This document shows positions 16,958-26,053 of a DNA stretch of 64,000 nucleotides, one piece after another. A program made the translations under genes and the position numbers. The stretch comes from Sulfurimonas aquatica (lineage in GTDB: Bacteria; Campylobacterota; Campylobacteria; Campylobacterales; Sulfurimonadaceae). Position 1 is the stretch's first letter, and each line of letters starts with the position of its first letter. The notes under the pieces were generated by a model. The model ran no database searches. It was not told the DNA's origin and saw nothing but the letters and a program-made list of their open reading frames with translations. The stretch covers positions 806,001-870,000 of the forward strand of contig NZ_CP046072.1 of NCBI RefSeq assembly GCF_017357825.1. Direction: 5' to 3'.

Positions 16958-19099
16958 TTAAATTACAAAGTTTTTTGTATTTTCTATTATTTGTTGAGAG
17001 TGTTTTATTATATACTCTCTCATCTCTTTTTGTGGCAGTGGTTTAGAGAAGTAATACCCTTGTATGTAGTCACATCCATGATTCATAAGAAAATTAACTT
17101 GCTCAATAGTCTCAGCACCCTCTGCTATAAGATGTAAATCTAATGTCTTGGCAAGTGCAATTATAGCTTTACTTATGGCAACATCCTCTTCATCATTTGG
17201 CAGTTCTTTTACAAAAGATCTATCAATTTTAAGCTTGTCAATTGGGAGTCTTTTTAGCTGAGAAAGGGAAGAAAAGCCTGTACCAAAATCATCAATAGCC
17301 AAAGTAATACCTAGGGCACTTACTTGATTTAATATACTTATCGCCTCTTCAGGTTTTTTCATAATCTGACTCTCGGTTATCTCTATCTGTATCCACTCGG
17401 GATTACAATTTGTACTTTTGAGTAAATCTTCTATAAAAGGTATAAACTCATCACCTTTTAGCTGTAGTGAGCTCATATTTAATGAGAGAAGTCCTGGGTT
17501 TAGACCCTCTTTATACCAATCTACAACTTGTAGCATTGCTTGTTTCATAACCCATTGGTCTATGGGAATAATAAGCCCTGTCTCTTCAGCAAGAGGAATA
17601 AATTTATCTGGTGGAATCAGCCCTTTTTCGGGATGCATCCAACGTATAAGTGACTCCAAACCAACAAGCCTGTTTGTTTTGGCATTTGTTATCGGCTGGA
17701 AGTAAATAATAAACTCATTTTTTTCAAGTGCTTGTCGAAGATTCGCTTCCATAAGAATAAGTTCTAATGCTTTGTCCGTCATATCCGAAGAGTAAAACTG
17801 AAAATTATCACGTCCTTCATCTTTAGCTTTATACATTGCTGAATCTGCAAACTTAAGTAAGTTTCTTGCAACTCTGTTATCTTCAGGATATAGACTTATT
17901 CCTATGCTACTTGATAGATAGAGTTCATGATTAAATATATGTATAGGTTTACGTATAACCTTTAATATCTTTTTCGCTATTAAAGAAGCATCAGTGGCTT
18001 TGCTTATACTTTCTAAAATAATGGTAAACTCGTCCCCTCCAAGTCTCGAGAGTGTATCTCCCTCTCTAATTACTTTTTTAATTCGCTCTGCAGTGATTTG
18101 AAGTACGTAGTCACCAATATCATGACCTAGAGAGTCATTAATATGTTTAAATCTATCCAAATCAAGAAATAAAAGTGCAAATATATCCTCATTGCGTTGA
18201 GCCTTCTCAATAGCATGGTCTAGCCTATCGCTAAAAAGGATTCTATTTGGAAGCTTAGTTAGTACATCATGGTGTGCTTGATGATTAAGTTTATCATTAA
18301 GTTGTTGCTCTTTTGTAAGATCAACAGCATTTCCTACTAGACCTATAATATTTCCATTTTCATCATAAAATGGTGATGTGGTAGTATGAAGATAAACCTC
18401 TTGCCCATTTGGGTAAGTTACCCACTGAGAGTTAAAGACTGCTTCCTTATTTTCAAATATTTTTTCATCTAAGTCTCGAAAGTGCTCAGCAACTTCTTGG
18501 GGAAAAAAGCTAAAATCATCTTTACCAATTATCTCTTCTCTTGAATGGCCTAAAAATTTTTCAAAAGAGCTATTACATCCCATGTAAACAAAGTTTGTAT
18601 CTTTATAAAAGATGAGATTATTTACATTATCTATGACACTATTAAGTATATTCATACTCTTTTTTGTCTCTTCTTGAAGTTTAATATGAGTGCTAATATC
18701 TAGAACAGTGCCAATTATCTTTATAGGTACATTATTCTCATCAAAAAATAGTTCAGCCCTTGCATGGACATTTCTTACTCTACCATCTTTTGTTTTGACA
18801 TTATGATATATATCAAACTCTTCTACACCAGCAATTAGGTTCTGCATTGCGGTTTGAACTTTTATCTGATCAGGTTCATCTAAGTAACTCATAAAAGCTT
18901 CTACACTTGGTGCAGTACTTTGAGGTTCTTCACCTAAAATAGCATAAACACCATCACTCCAGATTTGAGTGTGATCCACTAGATTTAGTTCCCAACTTCC
19001 AAGCTTTGCTAGTTTTTGCGCTGCAGTAAATTGTTTTTGTATGATTATATTAGAATTATTTTTTTCTATATTCATATTATTCATTGATGAATTATACAT
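16958..19099 (-). CDS. PAS-PAS-GGDEF-EAL cyclic-di-GMP enzyme
   Basis: A 713-residue soluble sensor with both cyclase and phosphodiesterase domains for cyclic di-GMP. Order: PAS about 20-135 (ending in a PAC-type strand, VLDISTHIKL), PAS about 145-265, GGDEF about 275-430 and EAL about 445-700. The cyclase signature RLGGDEF is intact. The EAL motif appears as ESLIRW, keeping the Glu and Leu, and DDFGTGFSSLSQLKRLP plus a C-terminal QGYYFSKPLP are canonical. Both activities may therefore be retained. No membrane segment is visible, so the stimulus is probably cytosolic, such as redox or a ligand. Its start region is divergent from aroQ. Confidence 0.93.
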   Translation of the reverse strand: MYNSSMNNMNIEKNNSNIIIQKQFTAAQKLAKLGSWELNLVDHTQIWSDGVYAILGEEPQSTAPSVEAFMSYLDEPDQIKVQTAMQNLIAGVEEFDIYHNVKTKDGRVRNVHARAELFFDENNVPIKIIGTVLDISTHIKLQEETKKSMNILNSVIDNVNNLIFYKDTNFVYMGCNSSFEKFLGHSREEIIGKDDFSFFPQEVAEHFRDLDEKIFENKEAVFNSQWVTYPNGQEVYLHTTTSPFYDENGNIIGLVGNAVDLTKEQQLNDKLNHQAHHDVLTKLPNRILFSDRLDHAIEKAQRNEDIFALLFLDLDRFKHINDSLGHDIGDYVLQITAERIKKVIREGDTLSRLGGDEFTIILESISKATDASLIAKKILKVIRKPIHIFNHELYLSSSIGISLYPEDNRVARNLLKFADSAMYKAKDEGRDNFQFYSSDMTDKALELILMEANLRQALEKNEFIIYFQPITNAKTNRLVGLESLIRWMHPEKGLIPPDKFIPLAEETGLIIPIDQWVMKQAMLQVVDWYKEGLNPGLLSLNMSSLQLKGDEFIPFIEDLLKSTNCNPEWIQIEITESQIMKKPEEAISILNQVSALGITLAIDDFGTGFSSLSQLKRLPIDKLKIDRSFVKELPNDEEDVAISKAIIALAKTLDLHLIAEGAETIEQVNFLMNHGCDYIQGYYFSKPLPQKEMREYIIKHSQQIIENTKNFVI

Positions 19100-19103
19100 T
19101 AAA

Positions 19104-19125
19104 AGTATAAATTTAGATTTATACT
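19104..19125. promoter_or_regulatory. Inverted repeat between divergent genes
   Basis: The 93-bp gap between the PAS-GGDEF-EAL gene and aroQ holds an exact inverted repeat: AGTATAAA at 19104-19111 and TTTATACT at 19118-19125 with a six-base spacer. The size is typical of a dimeric repressor site, and each arm could equally serve as a -10 element for opposite directions (TATACT-like). Which one applies cannot be decided by eye. Confidence 0.4.
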
Positions 19126-19192
19126 AGTGACCAACTCTTTTTAATGTTGTTTTTGTTAAAATAACTAACTGAAATATTTAAAAAGGAAAAGA

Positions 19193-19666
19193 ATGAAGAT
19201 AGTAGTGATCCAAGGGCCAAACTTAAACATGTTAGGTGTTCGTGAACAAAATATATATGGTCCAATGAAATTAGAGCAAATCCATGCTCAAATGAAAGAA
19301 GTAGCAACACAAAATGGTGTTGAGATAGAGTTTTTTCAAAGTAATTTAGAAGGCGAAATTGTAGATAAAGTTCAAGAGTGTTATGGTGAGGCACATGGTA
19401 TTATTATTAATGCTGCTGCATATACACACACATCTATTGCTATTCGTGATGCAATCTCCGCTGTTTCAATTCCTACTATTGAAGTTCACATTAGTAACAT
19501 TCATAGACGTGAAGATTTTAGAAAAGAGAATATGATAGCTCCAGTCTGTTCTTCTTCTATTGTTGGTTTTGGACCTTTTGGCTATCATCTTGCAATGATG
19601 GGTATGCTTCAAATAATGAACGAAATAAAAGTAGCTCAAGAGGCTCAACAAGCACAACAAGCTTAA
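19193..19666 (+). CDS. aroQ: 3-dehydroquinate dehydratase, type II
   Basis: Dehydrates 3-dehydroquinate to 3-dehydroshikimate in the shikimate pathway. The 157-residue protein shows the type II signature [16 protein letters not shown] with the catalytic Tyr at its end, [16 protein letters not shown] near residue 45, [17 protein letters not shown] near 75, and [14 protein letters not shown] near 98 with the catalytic His. A GGAAAAG ribosome site precedes the ATG. A short Gln/Ala-rich tail (QEAQQAQQA) ends the protein. It begins a run with folK and the flagellar genes. Confidence 0.97.
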   Translation: MKIVVIQGPNLNMLGVREQNIYGPMKLEQIHAQMKEVATQNGVEIEFFQSNLEGEIVDKVQECYGEAHGIIINAAAYTHTSIAIRDAISAVSIPTIEVHISNIHRREDFRKENMIAPVCSSSIVGFGPFGYHLAMMGMLQIMNEIKVAQEAQQAQQA

Positions 19667-19669
19667 TTC

Positions 19670-20161
19670 ATGTATTTAAAACACTCTCTTAGTGATAGGC
19701 TTGTTATTTTTAAGAGTAGGTGTTTTCCGTATAAAAGTGTAACAAATAGCAAATACCTTAGATACGAAGCTATTATTGGTATTGGTGGTAATGTAGGTGA
19801 TGTGAAACGCCGTTTCAATCATCTACTTATTGTGATTAAACGCCATGTAAAAGTGGAACTACTTGAGACTTCGTTGATTTTGAAAAATCCTCCTTTTGGA
19901 TACAAAGAACAGGATGATTTTTTTAATTCAATTATTGTTTTAAAAACCTCAATGGAACCTAAAATATTTTTAGATTACTTAATGAGACTTGAGAAAAGAT
20001 TTGCAAGAAAGAGAAGTTTTGAAAATGCACCAAGGACATTAGATTTGGATATTATTTTTTTTGATGATAGAATTATTAACAGTAAAAAATTAACAGTTCC
20101 GCATCCTCACTGGTTTAAACGAGAGAGCGTAGTGATTCCATTATCAGGAATAAGAGTATGA
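19670..20161 (+). CDS. folK: HPPK, 2-amino-4-hydroxy-6-hydroxymethyldihydropteridine diphosphokinase
   Basis: Transfers pyrophosphate from ATP to the pterin in folate synthesis. The core starts at EAIIGIGGNVGDVKRRFNHL near residue 34, contains NPPFGYKEQDDFFNSIIVLK near 70, and the signature PRTLDLDIIFFD near 123 followed by PHPHWFKRESVVIPL. About 30 extra N-terminal residues precede the core, or the true start is internal. It overlaps flhF by four bases, an arrangement that couples folate synthesis to flagellar genes as seen in relatives. Confidence 0.9.
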   Translation: MYLKHSLSDRLVIFKSRCFPYKSVTNSKYLRYEAIIGIGGNVGDVKRRFNHLLIVIKRHVKVELLETSLILKNPPFGYKEQDDFFNSIIVLKTSMEPKIFLDYLMRLEKRFARKRSFENAPRTLDLDIIFFDDRIINSKKLTVPHPHWFKRESVVIPLSGIRV

Positions 20162-21444
20162 AAATATTAACTTTTATGGGTAGAACACCATCAGAAGCTC
20201 TTAAAAAAGCAAAACTTGAGATTGGTGATGAGGGTATGCTCATTGAGACTAAAGAGATCCGTAAAAAAGCTTTAGGTAAGGAAGCACTCTATGAAATAGT
20301 AATCGGAATAGATGAAGAGTCTCTTCCGGATAGCTATAAAAAAACTACAAAACCACTTTCAAAACAGCAACCCGTTAAACAACAGAGTCAAGAAATTCTG
20401 TTTGATATTTCCAACGCAGCACAGCAAATTGCTAAAATATCTAATGTCACAGATCCACTAGAACAGTATATGACACCTACTCAGCATAGGGAATCCCCAA
20501 GTATAAAAGTTACTGAACCATTAGAGTTAAAAGAGATAAAAACAGAGATAAACAAGCTTACCGATAAAGTAAAGATTATTCAAAATATGTTCTGGAATGA
20601 AAAGTCTCCTGATATTCAAACGCAGATACCATCAGAGTTTTCAGAAATCTATAGACTGGCGTCTCAAAGTGGTATGAATAAGGATCATTTAGATGCTTTA
20701 ATGCAGATAACCCTTGAGCATATGCCTTTTAAAATGAGAGAAAATTCAGCGACAGTTAAACGCTACTTCCAGACAATACTTCGTAAGATGGTTCCAATAA
20801 GAAGAGAGAGCACTCTTGAAGTAGGATCTAAAAAAGTAATAATGCTTGTAGGACCAACCGGAGTGGGGAAGACTACTTCTATCGCTAAGTTAGCGGCAAG
20901 ATACTCATTTTTGATGCAGAAAAAATACAAAGTAGGTCTGGTAGTTCTTGACACATATCGAATTGGTGCAGTTGAACAACTAATGCAGTATGCAAGAATG
21001 ATGAAACTTGGTATAGAGACTGTTGTTGATCCACCAGAGTTTACAAGCGCGCTTGAGTCTTTAAAATATTGTGATTATATTCTTATCGATACCATGGGCT
21101 CTAGCCCTTACGATAAAGGAAAAATTGAAAAAATATATGAGTGTCTAGAGTCTAATGGTACTGGATATGAAGTAGATGTCGTCTTAGTAATGCCAAGTTC
21201 AATAAAGTATGAAGATTTAAAAGTAACATATGATAATTTTTCCACATTAGGCGTCGATACGCTTATGTTTACAAAGTTAGATGAGACAAAAGGCTTTGGA
21301 AATATTTTTTCTCTTGCATATGAGACAAAAAAACCTATCAGTTACTTCTCCGTTGGGCAAGAAGTTCCAGAAGATTTAGTCTGTGCCAGTAGTGATTTTC
21401 TAATAGACTGTCTACTTAGTGGCTTCAATAGGAGTAAGGTATGA
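20158..21444 (+). CDS. flhF: Flagellar SRP-like GTPase FlhF
   Basis: GTPase placing the flagellum at the cell pole and needed for sigma-54 flagellar gene expression in this phylum. The 428-residue protein begins with a B-domain (KILTFMGRTPSEALKKAKLE), a low-complexity middle to about residue 130, then the NG domain: LVGPTGVGKTTSIAKLAARY near 230, VVLDTYRIGAVEQL near 262, DTMGSSPYD near 312 and FTKLDETKGFGNIFSL near 371. It overlaps both folK and flhG by four bases. Confidence 0.97.
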   Translation: MKILTFMGRTPSEALKKAKLEIGDEGMLIETKEIRKKALGKEALYEIVIGIDEESLPDSYKKTTKPLSKQQPVKQQSQEILFDISNAAQQIAKISNVTDPLEQYMTPTQHRESPSIKVTEPLELKEIKTEINKLTDKVKIIQNMFWNEKSPDIQTQIPSEFSEIYRLASQSGMNKDHLDALMQITLEHMPFKMRENSATVKRYFQTILRKMVPIRRESTLEVGSKKVIMLVGPTGVGKTTSIAKLAARYSFLMQKKYKVGLVVLDTYRIGAVEQLMQYARMMKLGIETVVDPPEFTSALESLKYCDYILIDTMGSSPYDKGKIEKIYECLESNGTGYEVDVVLVMPSSIKYEDLKVTYDNFSTLGVDTLMFTKLDETKGFGNIFSLAYETKKPISYFSVGQEVPEDLVCASSDFLIDCLLSGFNRSKV

Positions 21445-22316
21445 TAGGTAATCAAGCCAAAAAACTCGAAGAACTTGTTTCATCAAATGCAAGTAAAAAG
21501 TCTAAAAAGACAAGGTTTATCGCTATTACAAGTGGAAAGGGTGGAGTTGGAAAGAGTACTATAAGTTCGAATTTAGCATATGCCCTTTCACAAAAAGGTC
21601 TCAATGTTGGAATATTTGATGCAGATATTGGCTTAGCCAACCTTGACGTTATGTTTAATGTAAAAATTAAAAAGAATATTTTACATGTTCTCAAAGGTGA
21701 AGCGACTGTTTCCGATATTTTAATTCCCATCACAAGAAACCTTATTCTAATCCCTGGTGAGAGTGGCGATGAGATACTGAAGTACTCAGATATGGCACTA
21801 TTTGAGCGTTTTATGGAAGAAGCACAGGTCCTTGATAAACTAGATGTTATGATAATTGATACGGGTGCAGGAATAGGAGAACATATTCAAATGTTTTTAA
21901 ATGCAGCTGATGATGTTATTGTTGTAACGGTCCCAGACCCAGCTGCAATTACAGATGCTTATGCTACAATTAAAACTATTGCAACGCTCAGAGATGATGT
22001 AAGTATGATTATGAACCAGGTAAAAGGTGAAAAAGAGGCATTTGGTGTTTTTGAAAAGATTAAAAAAGTTGCCAGTGCAAATATTAATACTAAGCTGAAC
22101 TTACAGTTAATGGGGAAGATAAATAGTGATATTAAAGTCTCTTCTTGCGTGAAACAAAGGGCACTTTTTACCGCACAATACCCATCTTCACAACCTAGTA
22201 AAGATATTGGGGCGATAGTTGTTAAGATTATCTCTAAGCTGGAACGAAATATGCTGGTTACATCAAATGAAAGTGGTCTATCAGGGCTATTTAAGCGATT
22301 AATGGAACATTTCTAA
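21441..22316 (+). CDS. flhG: MinD-like ATPase FlhG (FleN/YlxH)
   Basis: ParA/MinD-type ATPase controlling flagellar number together with FlhF, and in Campylobacter also division. After a lead of about 25 residues the deviant Walker A is seen as ITSGKGGVGKSTISSNLAYA, followed by FDADIGLANLDVMF near 54 and IIDTGAGIGEH near 138, with VVTVPDPAAITDAYA near 162. The C terminus carries a hydrophobic helix (SGLSGLFKRLMEHF) able to act as a membrane-targeting sequence. It is translationally coupled to flhF. Confidence 0.96.
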   Translation: MIGNQAKKLEELVSSNASKKSKKTRFIAITSGKGGVGKSTISSNLAYALSQKGLNVGIFDADIGLANLDVMFNVKIKKNILHVLKGEATVSDILIPITRNLILIPGESGDEILKYSDMALFERFMEEAQVLDKLDVMIIDTGAGIGEHIQMFLNAADDVIVVTVPDPAAITDAYATIKTIATLRDDVSMIMNQVKGEKEAFGVFEKIKKVASANINTKLNLQLMGKINSDIKVSSCVKQRALFTAQYPSSQPSKDIGAIVVKIISKLERNMLVTSNESGLSGLFKRLMEHF

Positions 22317-22336
22317 GTTGATATTTGGGGTAAAAG

Positions 22337-22672
22337 ATGTTAGGTGAAAATTTTGTTTATTTCTTTACTGTTCAAGGTTTTTTTGTCGGAATTATTTTTG
22401 GCATTCTAAAATCTCTTGATGCAAATGGACTCTTTATGTACACATTTGTAATTACTGCATTTTTTTATCTATTTTCACATGTTATTATTGCTCTTTACTA
22501 TAGAACAATGACTGTAAGATCATCTTTCTTTCCAAAAGATGCTCATGAAAAGGATTTAGACTTCTTTGTTAAAGAGATAAATAAACGCGAAAAGATAATA
22601 GATGCCGCGAGCAAAATCACCGACATTGCAGTTAAAATGAATTCTGAAGCTATAAGCGAAAAAGATTCGTAA
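22337..22672 (+). CDS. Small membrane protein of the flhG-fliA operon
   Basis: A 111-residue protein with two hydrophobic segments, about residues 8-24 and 34-56, then a charged cytoplasmic tail. I recognise no domain. Its place between flhG and fliA matches the uncharacterised integral membrane gene found at the same position in Campylobacter jejuni, so a flagellar or division-linked role is plausible but unproven. An AGGTG-like ribosome site is not obvious; a GGGG stretch at 22327-22330 lies seven bases before the ATG. Its stop overlaps the fliA start as TAATG. Confidence 0.75.
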   Translation: MLGENFVYFFTVQGFFVGIIFGILKSLDANGLFMYTFVITAFFYLFSHVIIALYYRTMTVRSSFFPKDAHEKDLDFFVKEINKREKIIDAASKITDIAVKMNSEAISEKDS

Positions 22673-23355
22673 TGCAAAATGTATACCAAAACGAATTAAA
22701 ACATAAAGAAGATGAGCTTGCTATTCAGTACCTACCTGCTGTTAAAGCAATGGCATTTAGACTTAAAGAGAGACTCCCAAGTTCTATTGATTTTGCAGAT
22801 CTTTCAGCTATAGGAACAGAAGAACTTATAAAGCTAGCACGAAGGTATGATGAATCACTTAATGATTCTTTTTGGGGATATGCAAAAAAAAGAGTTTATG
22901 GGGCTATGCTAGACTACTTAAGAAGTTTGGATATCTTAAGTCGTGCAAGCAGAAAATTAGTAAAAGCTATAGATTATGCTGTTGAAGAATATTTGCTTAC
23001 TCATGATGAAGAGCCAACAGATGAAGAACTTGCTAAAATACTAGATGAGTCAGTAGAAAAAGTACACGATGCAAGAATTGCATCAACTATTTATACGGTT
23101 ATGCCTCTTCACGATCAGCTACAAGTAGGTGATGAGGGTGCCGCGTTAGTAAAGGTAGAAAAAGATGAACTTATTGATGTTATTAAAAAGGTTCTCTCAT
23201 CATTTAAAGAGAGAGAACAGATGATAATTCAACTCTATTACTTTGAAGAGCTTACTCTAAAAGAAATTAGCTCCATATTAGATATAACAGAATCAAGAAT
23301 TTCCCAAATACATAAATCTGTAATACAAAAAATTAAAGAGAGTATAGGAGCTTAA
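22672..23355 (+). CDS. fliA: Flagellar sigma factor FliA (sigma-28)
   Basis: Alternative sigma factor for late flagellar genes such as flagellin. The 227-residue protein contains region 2 (LAIQYLPAVKAMAFRLKERL, then DFADLSAIGTEELIKLARRY and WGYAKKRVYGAMLDYLRSLD), region 3 (DEEPTDEELAKILDESVEKV) and region 4 near residue 195 (EELTLKEISSILDITESRIS). Length and regions fit FliA. It is the fourth gene of the flhF-fliY operon and lies directly before fliM. Confidence 0.96.
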   Translation: MQNVYQNELKHKEDELAIQYLPAVKAMAFRLKERLPSSIDFADLSAIGTEELIKLARRYDESLNDSFWGYAKKRVYGAMLDYLRSLDILSRASRKLVKAIDYAVEEYLLTHDEEPTDEELAKILDESVEKVHDARIASTIYTVMPLHDQLQVGDEGAALVKVEKDELIDVIKKVLSSFKEREQMIIQLYYFEELTLKEISSILDITESRISQIHKSVIQKIKESIGA

Positions 23356-23356
23356 A

Positions 23357-24448
23357 ATGGCAGACATACTTTCACAAGAAGAAATTGATGCCCTCTTAGA
23401 TGTTGTTGAAGATGAGGGTGATGATGTCCTAGAAGGTGCTGGAGATGAAGGCTTACTTCCTCAAAGACAAGTAACACTATATGACTTTAAACGCCCAAAC
23501 AGAGTCTCTAAAGAGCAACTCCGTGCCTTTCGTGGTGTACATGATAAAATGGCTCGTTCATTAGCATCCCAGATATCTTCAATTATGCGCTCTATTGTTG
23601 AGATACAGCTTCATTCAGTTGACCAGATGACATATGGTGAATTTTTAATGTCTCTACCAAATCCTACAAGTTTTAATGTTTTTTCAGTTAAACCGTTAGA
23701 AGGGAGTGGCGTTATAGAGATAAATCCTTCTATAGCCTTTCCTATGCTTGATCGTCTTCTTGGTGGAAAAGGTGAGCCTTTTGATGCAAGTCGTGAGTTC
23801 TCTGACATAGAATTAAGTCTATTTGAAACTATCTTGCGTGTTATGATGAGTACACTAAAAGAGGCTTGGGGCCCAGTAATGGATATTTATCCAACTGTAG
23901 AGTCAAAAGAGTCAAGTCCAAACGTTGTTCAGATTGTTGCACAAAATGAGATTGTTGTAATGGTAGTTATGGAAATCATTATTGGACATAGCTCGGGAAT
24001 GATGAATATCTGTTATCCCGTTATTGCACTTGAACCAGTTCTACCAAAACTCGCAAGTCGTGACTTGATGCTTAATGAGACAAGTTCAAAAAAGAGTAGA
24101 AATACTGAACTACAAGTACTACTTGGTGGTGCAAAAGTAGATATTGACGCAAACTTAGGAAACGCGGACTTAAGTATGTCAGATGTTCTTGACATCAAGG
24201 TTGGAGATATCTTAAGACTCTCTAGTGCTGCTGATGATATCGTAACAGTATCAGTTGATGGAAAAGAGAGATTTAAAGGTGAGATAGGTCTTAGGCGTTT
24301 TAGAAAGTCAATACAAATCACTGAGATAATAGACACTGAAAAAGATGCGGTTAAACGTGCACTAGAGAGCTTTGAAGAGCAAAGAAAAAGTAAAATCTCA
24401 GGCGTGAAAGAGATAATTTACGAGAAAGTAGAGGATGATGATGAGTGA
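23357..24448 (+). CDS. fliM: Flagellar motor switch protein FliM
   Basis: C-ring protein that binds phospho-CheY and changes motor direction. The 363-residue protein begins with the CheY-binding peptide ADILSQEEIDALLDVVED, has the middle CheC-like domain with YGEFLMSLPNPTSFNVF and LDRLLGGKG near residue 130, and ends in a FliN-like domain (LQVLLGGAKVDIDANLG, then IKVGDILRLSS). It overlaps fliY by about ten bases. Confidence 0.97.
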   Translation: MADILSQEEIDALLDVVEDEGDDVLEGAGDEGLLPQRQVTLYDFKRPNRVSKEQLRAFRGVHDKMARSLASQISSIMRSIVEIQLHSVDQMTYGEFLMSLPNPTSFNVFSVKPLEGSGVIEINPSIAFPMLDRLLGGKGEPFDASREFSDIELSLFETILRVMMSTLKEAWGPVMDIYPTVESKESSPNVVQIVAQNEIVVMVVMEIIIGHSSGMMNICYPVIALEPVLPKLASRDLMLNETSSKKSRNTELQVLLGGAKVDIDANLGNADLSMSDVLDIKVGDILRLSSAADDIVTVSVDGKERFKGEIGLRRFRKSIQITEIIDTEKDAVKRALESFEEQRKSKISGVKEIIYEKVEDDDE

Positions 24449-25310
24449 TTTCATAAAATTATTTGAGAGTGAAACTATTGGCACTATTGAAGCATTAGTT
24501 GGTGCTGCTCCTGTATTAGATCTAAAAGAAGAGCAAGAATTAAGTATTATTTCAAATATTATTCCTCCTATAGTACTTGTTAAAGTAACAGTCTCTGGCG
24601 ATGTTGATGCTGATGTCATGGTAGCACTTCCTCCTAATTTAGCGGCATCTTTATCCGATATGATGATGGGTGAAGAGGCAAGTGATAGAGAGGATGTTAG
24701 TGAAGACGATATAGATGCGACTAAAGAGATAGTCTCAAACATATTTGGAGCTATCGCTAATACACTTTCTGCTCAAAAAGAGTTGCCAGTTCTTTCATTT
24801 AGTGTTAATAGTGTAGAGAATATTGATGCTGATAATGAGGTCAGTTTAGAAGATTTTTCTAAAATGTATATATATAATTTTTCAATGGATCCTCTTCAAT
24901 CACTTATTATGCTTATAATAGATGAAAAATTAAGTAATGCTCTTTTTGGAAGTGTAAATAGTACACCAGACAATGATCTTGATCTCCATAGTAGCGACTC
25001 AGACTCACAAGAGCAGTCTCATAGTGGAAGTTTATCTAACGAAGAGATGGGTAATATCGGTTTAATCATGGATGTTAAACTTCCTGTTAGAGTTAGAATT
25101 GGTAAAAAGAGAATGCTCTTAAAAGATGTTCTGAATATGGATATTGGTTCTGTCATAGAACTTAACCAGTTAGCAAATGATCCACTTGAAATATTAGTTG
25201 ACAATCATGTGATAGCACAAGGCGAAGTTGTAATTGTAGATGGTAACTTTGGAGTTCAAATAACTACTATTGGGACTAAAAAAGAGCGATTAACGCAACT
25301 TAAAGGGTAG
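24441..25310 (+). CDS. fliY: Flagellar switch/phosphatase protein FliY
   Basis: Switch protein combining a CheC-like domain with a C-terminal FliN domain. The central segment DIDATKEIVSNIFGAIANTLS near residue 92 is a CheC/FliY-type helix that in CheY phosphatases carries the active-site Glu and Asn. The last 80 residues (IMDVKLPVRVRIGKKRML, LNMDIGSVIELNQLANDPLE, VDNHVIAQGEVVIVDGNFGV) are a full FliN domain. Three in-frame ATGs lie at 24435, 24438 and 24441; the third is chosen because an AGAGG ribosome site at 24430-24434 then has good spacing. Confidence 0.92.
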   Translation: MSDFIKLFESETIGTIEALVGAAPVLDLKEEQELSIISNIIPPIVLVKVTVSGDVDADVMVALPPNLAASLSDMMMGEEASDREDVSEDDIDATKEIVSNIFGAIANTLSAQKELPVLSFSVNSVENIDADNEVSLEDFSKMYIYNFSMDPLQSLIMLIIDEKLSNALFGSVNSTPDNDLDLHSSDSDSQEQSHSGSLSNEEMGNIGLIMDVKLPVRVRIGKKRMLLKDVLNMDIGSVIELNQLANDPLEILVDNHVIAQGEVVIVDGNFGVQITTIGTKKERLTQLKG

Positions 25311-25312
25311 AA

Positions 25313-26053
25313 ATGAAACCTAAAAATGATGAGTTAACAAAAAAGTATATTAAAGATATAAAGTCTGCAGATGTCTGGAGTGTATTTAAAATTATTGCTG
25401 ACTTTGTAAAAGGTTTTGATGAATTAGGTGATTTGGGTCCAACCGTAACAATTTTTGGAAGCGCTAGAACTAAAGAAAATAGTAAGTATTACAATCAGGC
25501 CCATTTTCTTGCTGGAGAGCTAGCTAAAGAGGGTTATAATGTAATGACGGGTGGTGGTCCAGGAATTATGGAAGCTGCTAACAGAGGTGCTTTCAACCAT
25601 GAAGTTGAATCTATTGGTTTAAACATTGATTTACCTTTTGAGCAGACATTAAATCCTTATACGACTAAGGAACTTAGTTTTGATTATTTCTTTTCACGAA
25701 AGGTTATGCTTGTAAAATACTCAATGGCATATGTAATTTTTCCTGGTGGGTTTGGAACTCTTGATGAACTATTTGAATCATTAACACTAGTTCAGACGAG
25801 AAAAATTACAGGAGTGAAAATTTTTGTTATAGGAACTGAATTTTATCAGCCACTTATAAACTTTATTAAAGATAAATTAGTAGAAGAGAAGATGATTGAT
25901 AAAGAGGATTTAGATATGATAATATTAACTGATGATTTAGCATCCGTTGTAGATGAAATAGGAGTTTCTTTGATGAAACAGATAGATGTACTTGAAGATG
26001 TTGGATTAAAAGACACTACTTACTATAAATCATTGTCAAGTTTGAGTAAATAA
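25313..26053 (+). CDS. LOG family protein (cytokinin phosphoribohydrolase-like)
   Basis: A 246-residue member of the LOG/TIGR00730 family, often mislabelled lysine decarboxylase. The Rossmann-type core shows VTIFGSARTKENSKYY near residue 44, the nucleotide motif VMTGGGPGIMEAANRGAF near 78 and PGGFGTLDELFESLTLVQTR near 144. Both family signatures, GGGxGxM and PGGxGTxxE, are intact, so it probably hydrolyses a nucleoside monophosphate to base and ribose phosphate. The physiological substrate in bacteria is uncertain. The gene follows fliY by two bases and shares TAATG with mnmA. Confidence 0.9.
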   Translation: MKPKNDELTKKYIKDIKSADVWSVFKIIADFVKGFDELGDLGPTVTIFGSARTKENSKYYNQAHFLAGELAKEGYNVMTGGGPGIMEAANRGAFNHEVESIGLNIDLPFEQTLNPYTTKELSFDYFFSRKVMLVKYSMAYVIFPGGFGTLDELFESLTLVQTRKITGVKIFVIGTEFYQPLINFIKDKLVEEKMIDKEDLDMIILTDDLASVVDEIGVSLMKQIDVLEDVGLKDTTYYKSLSSLSK

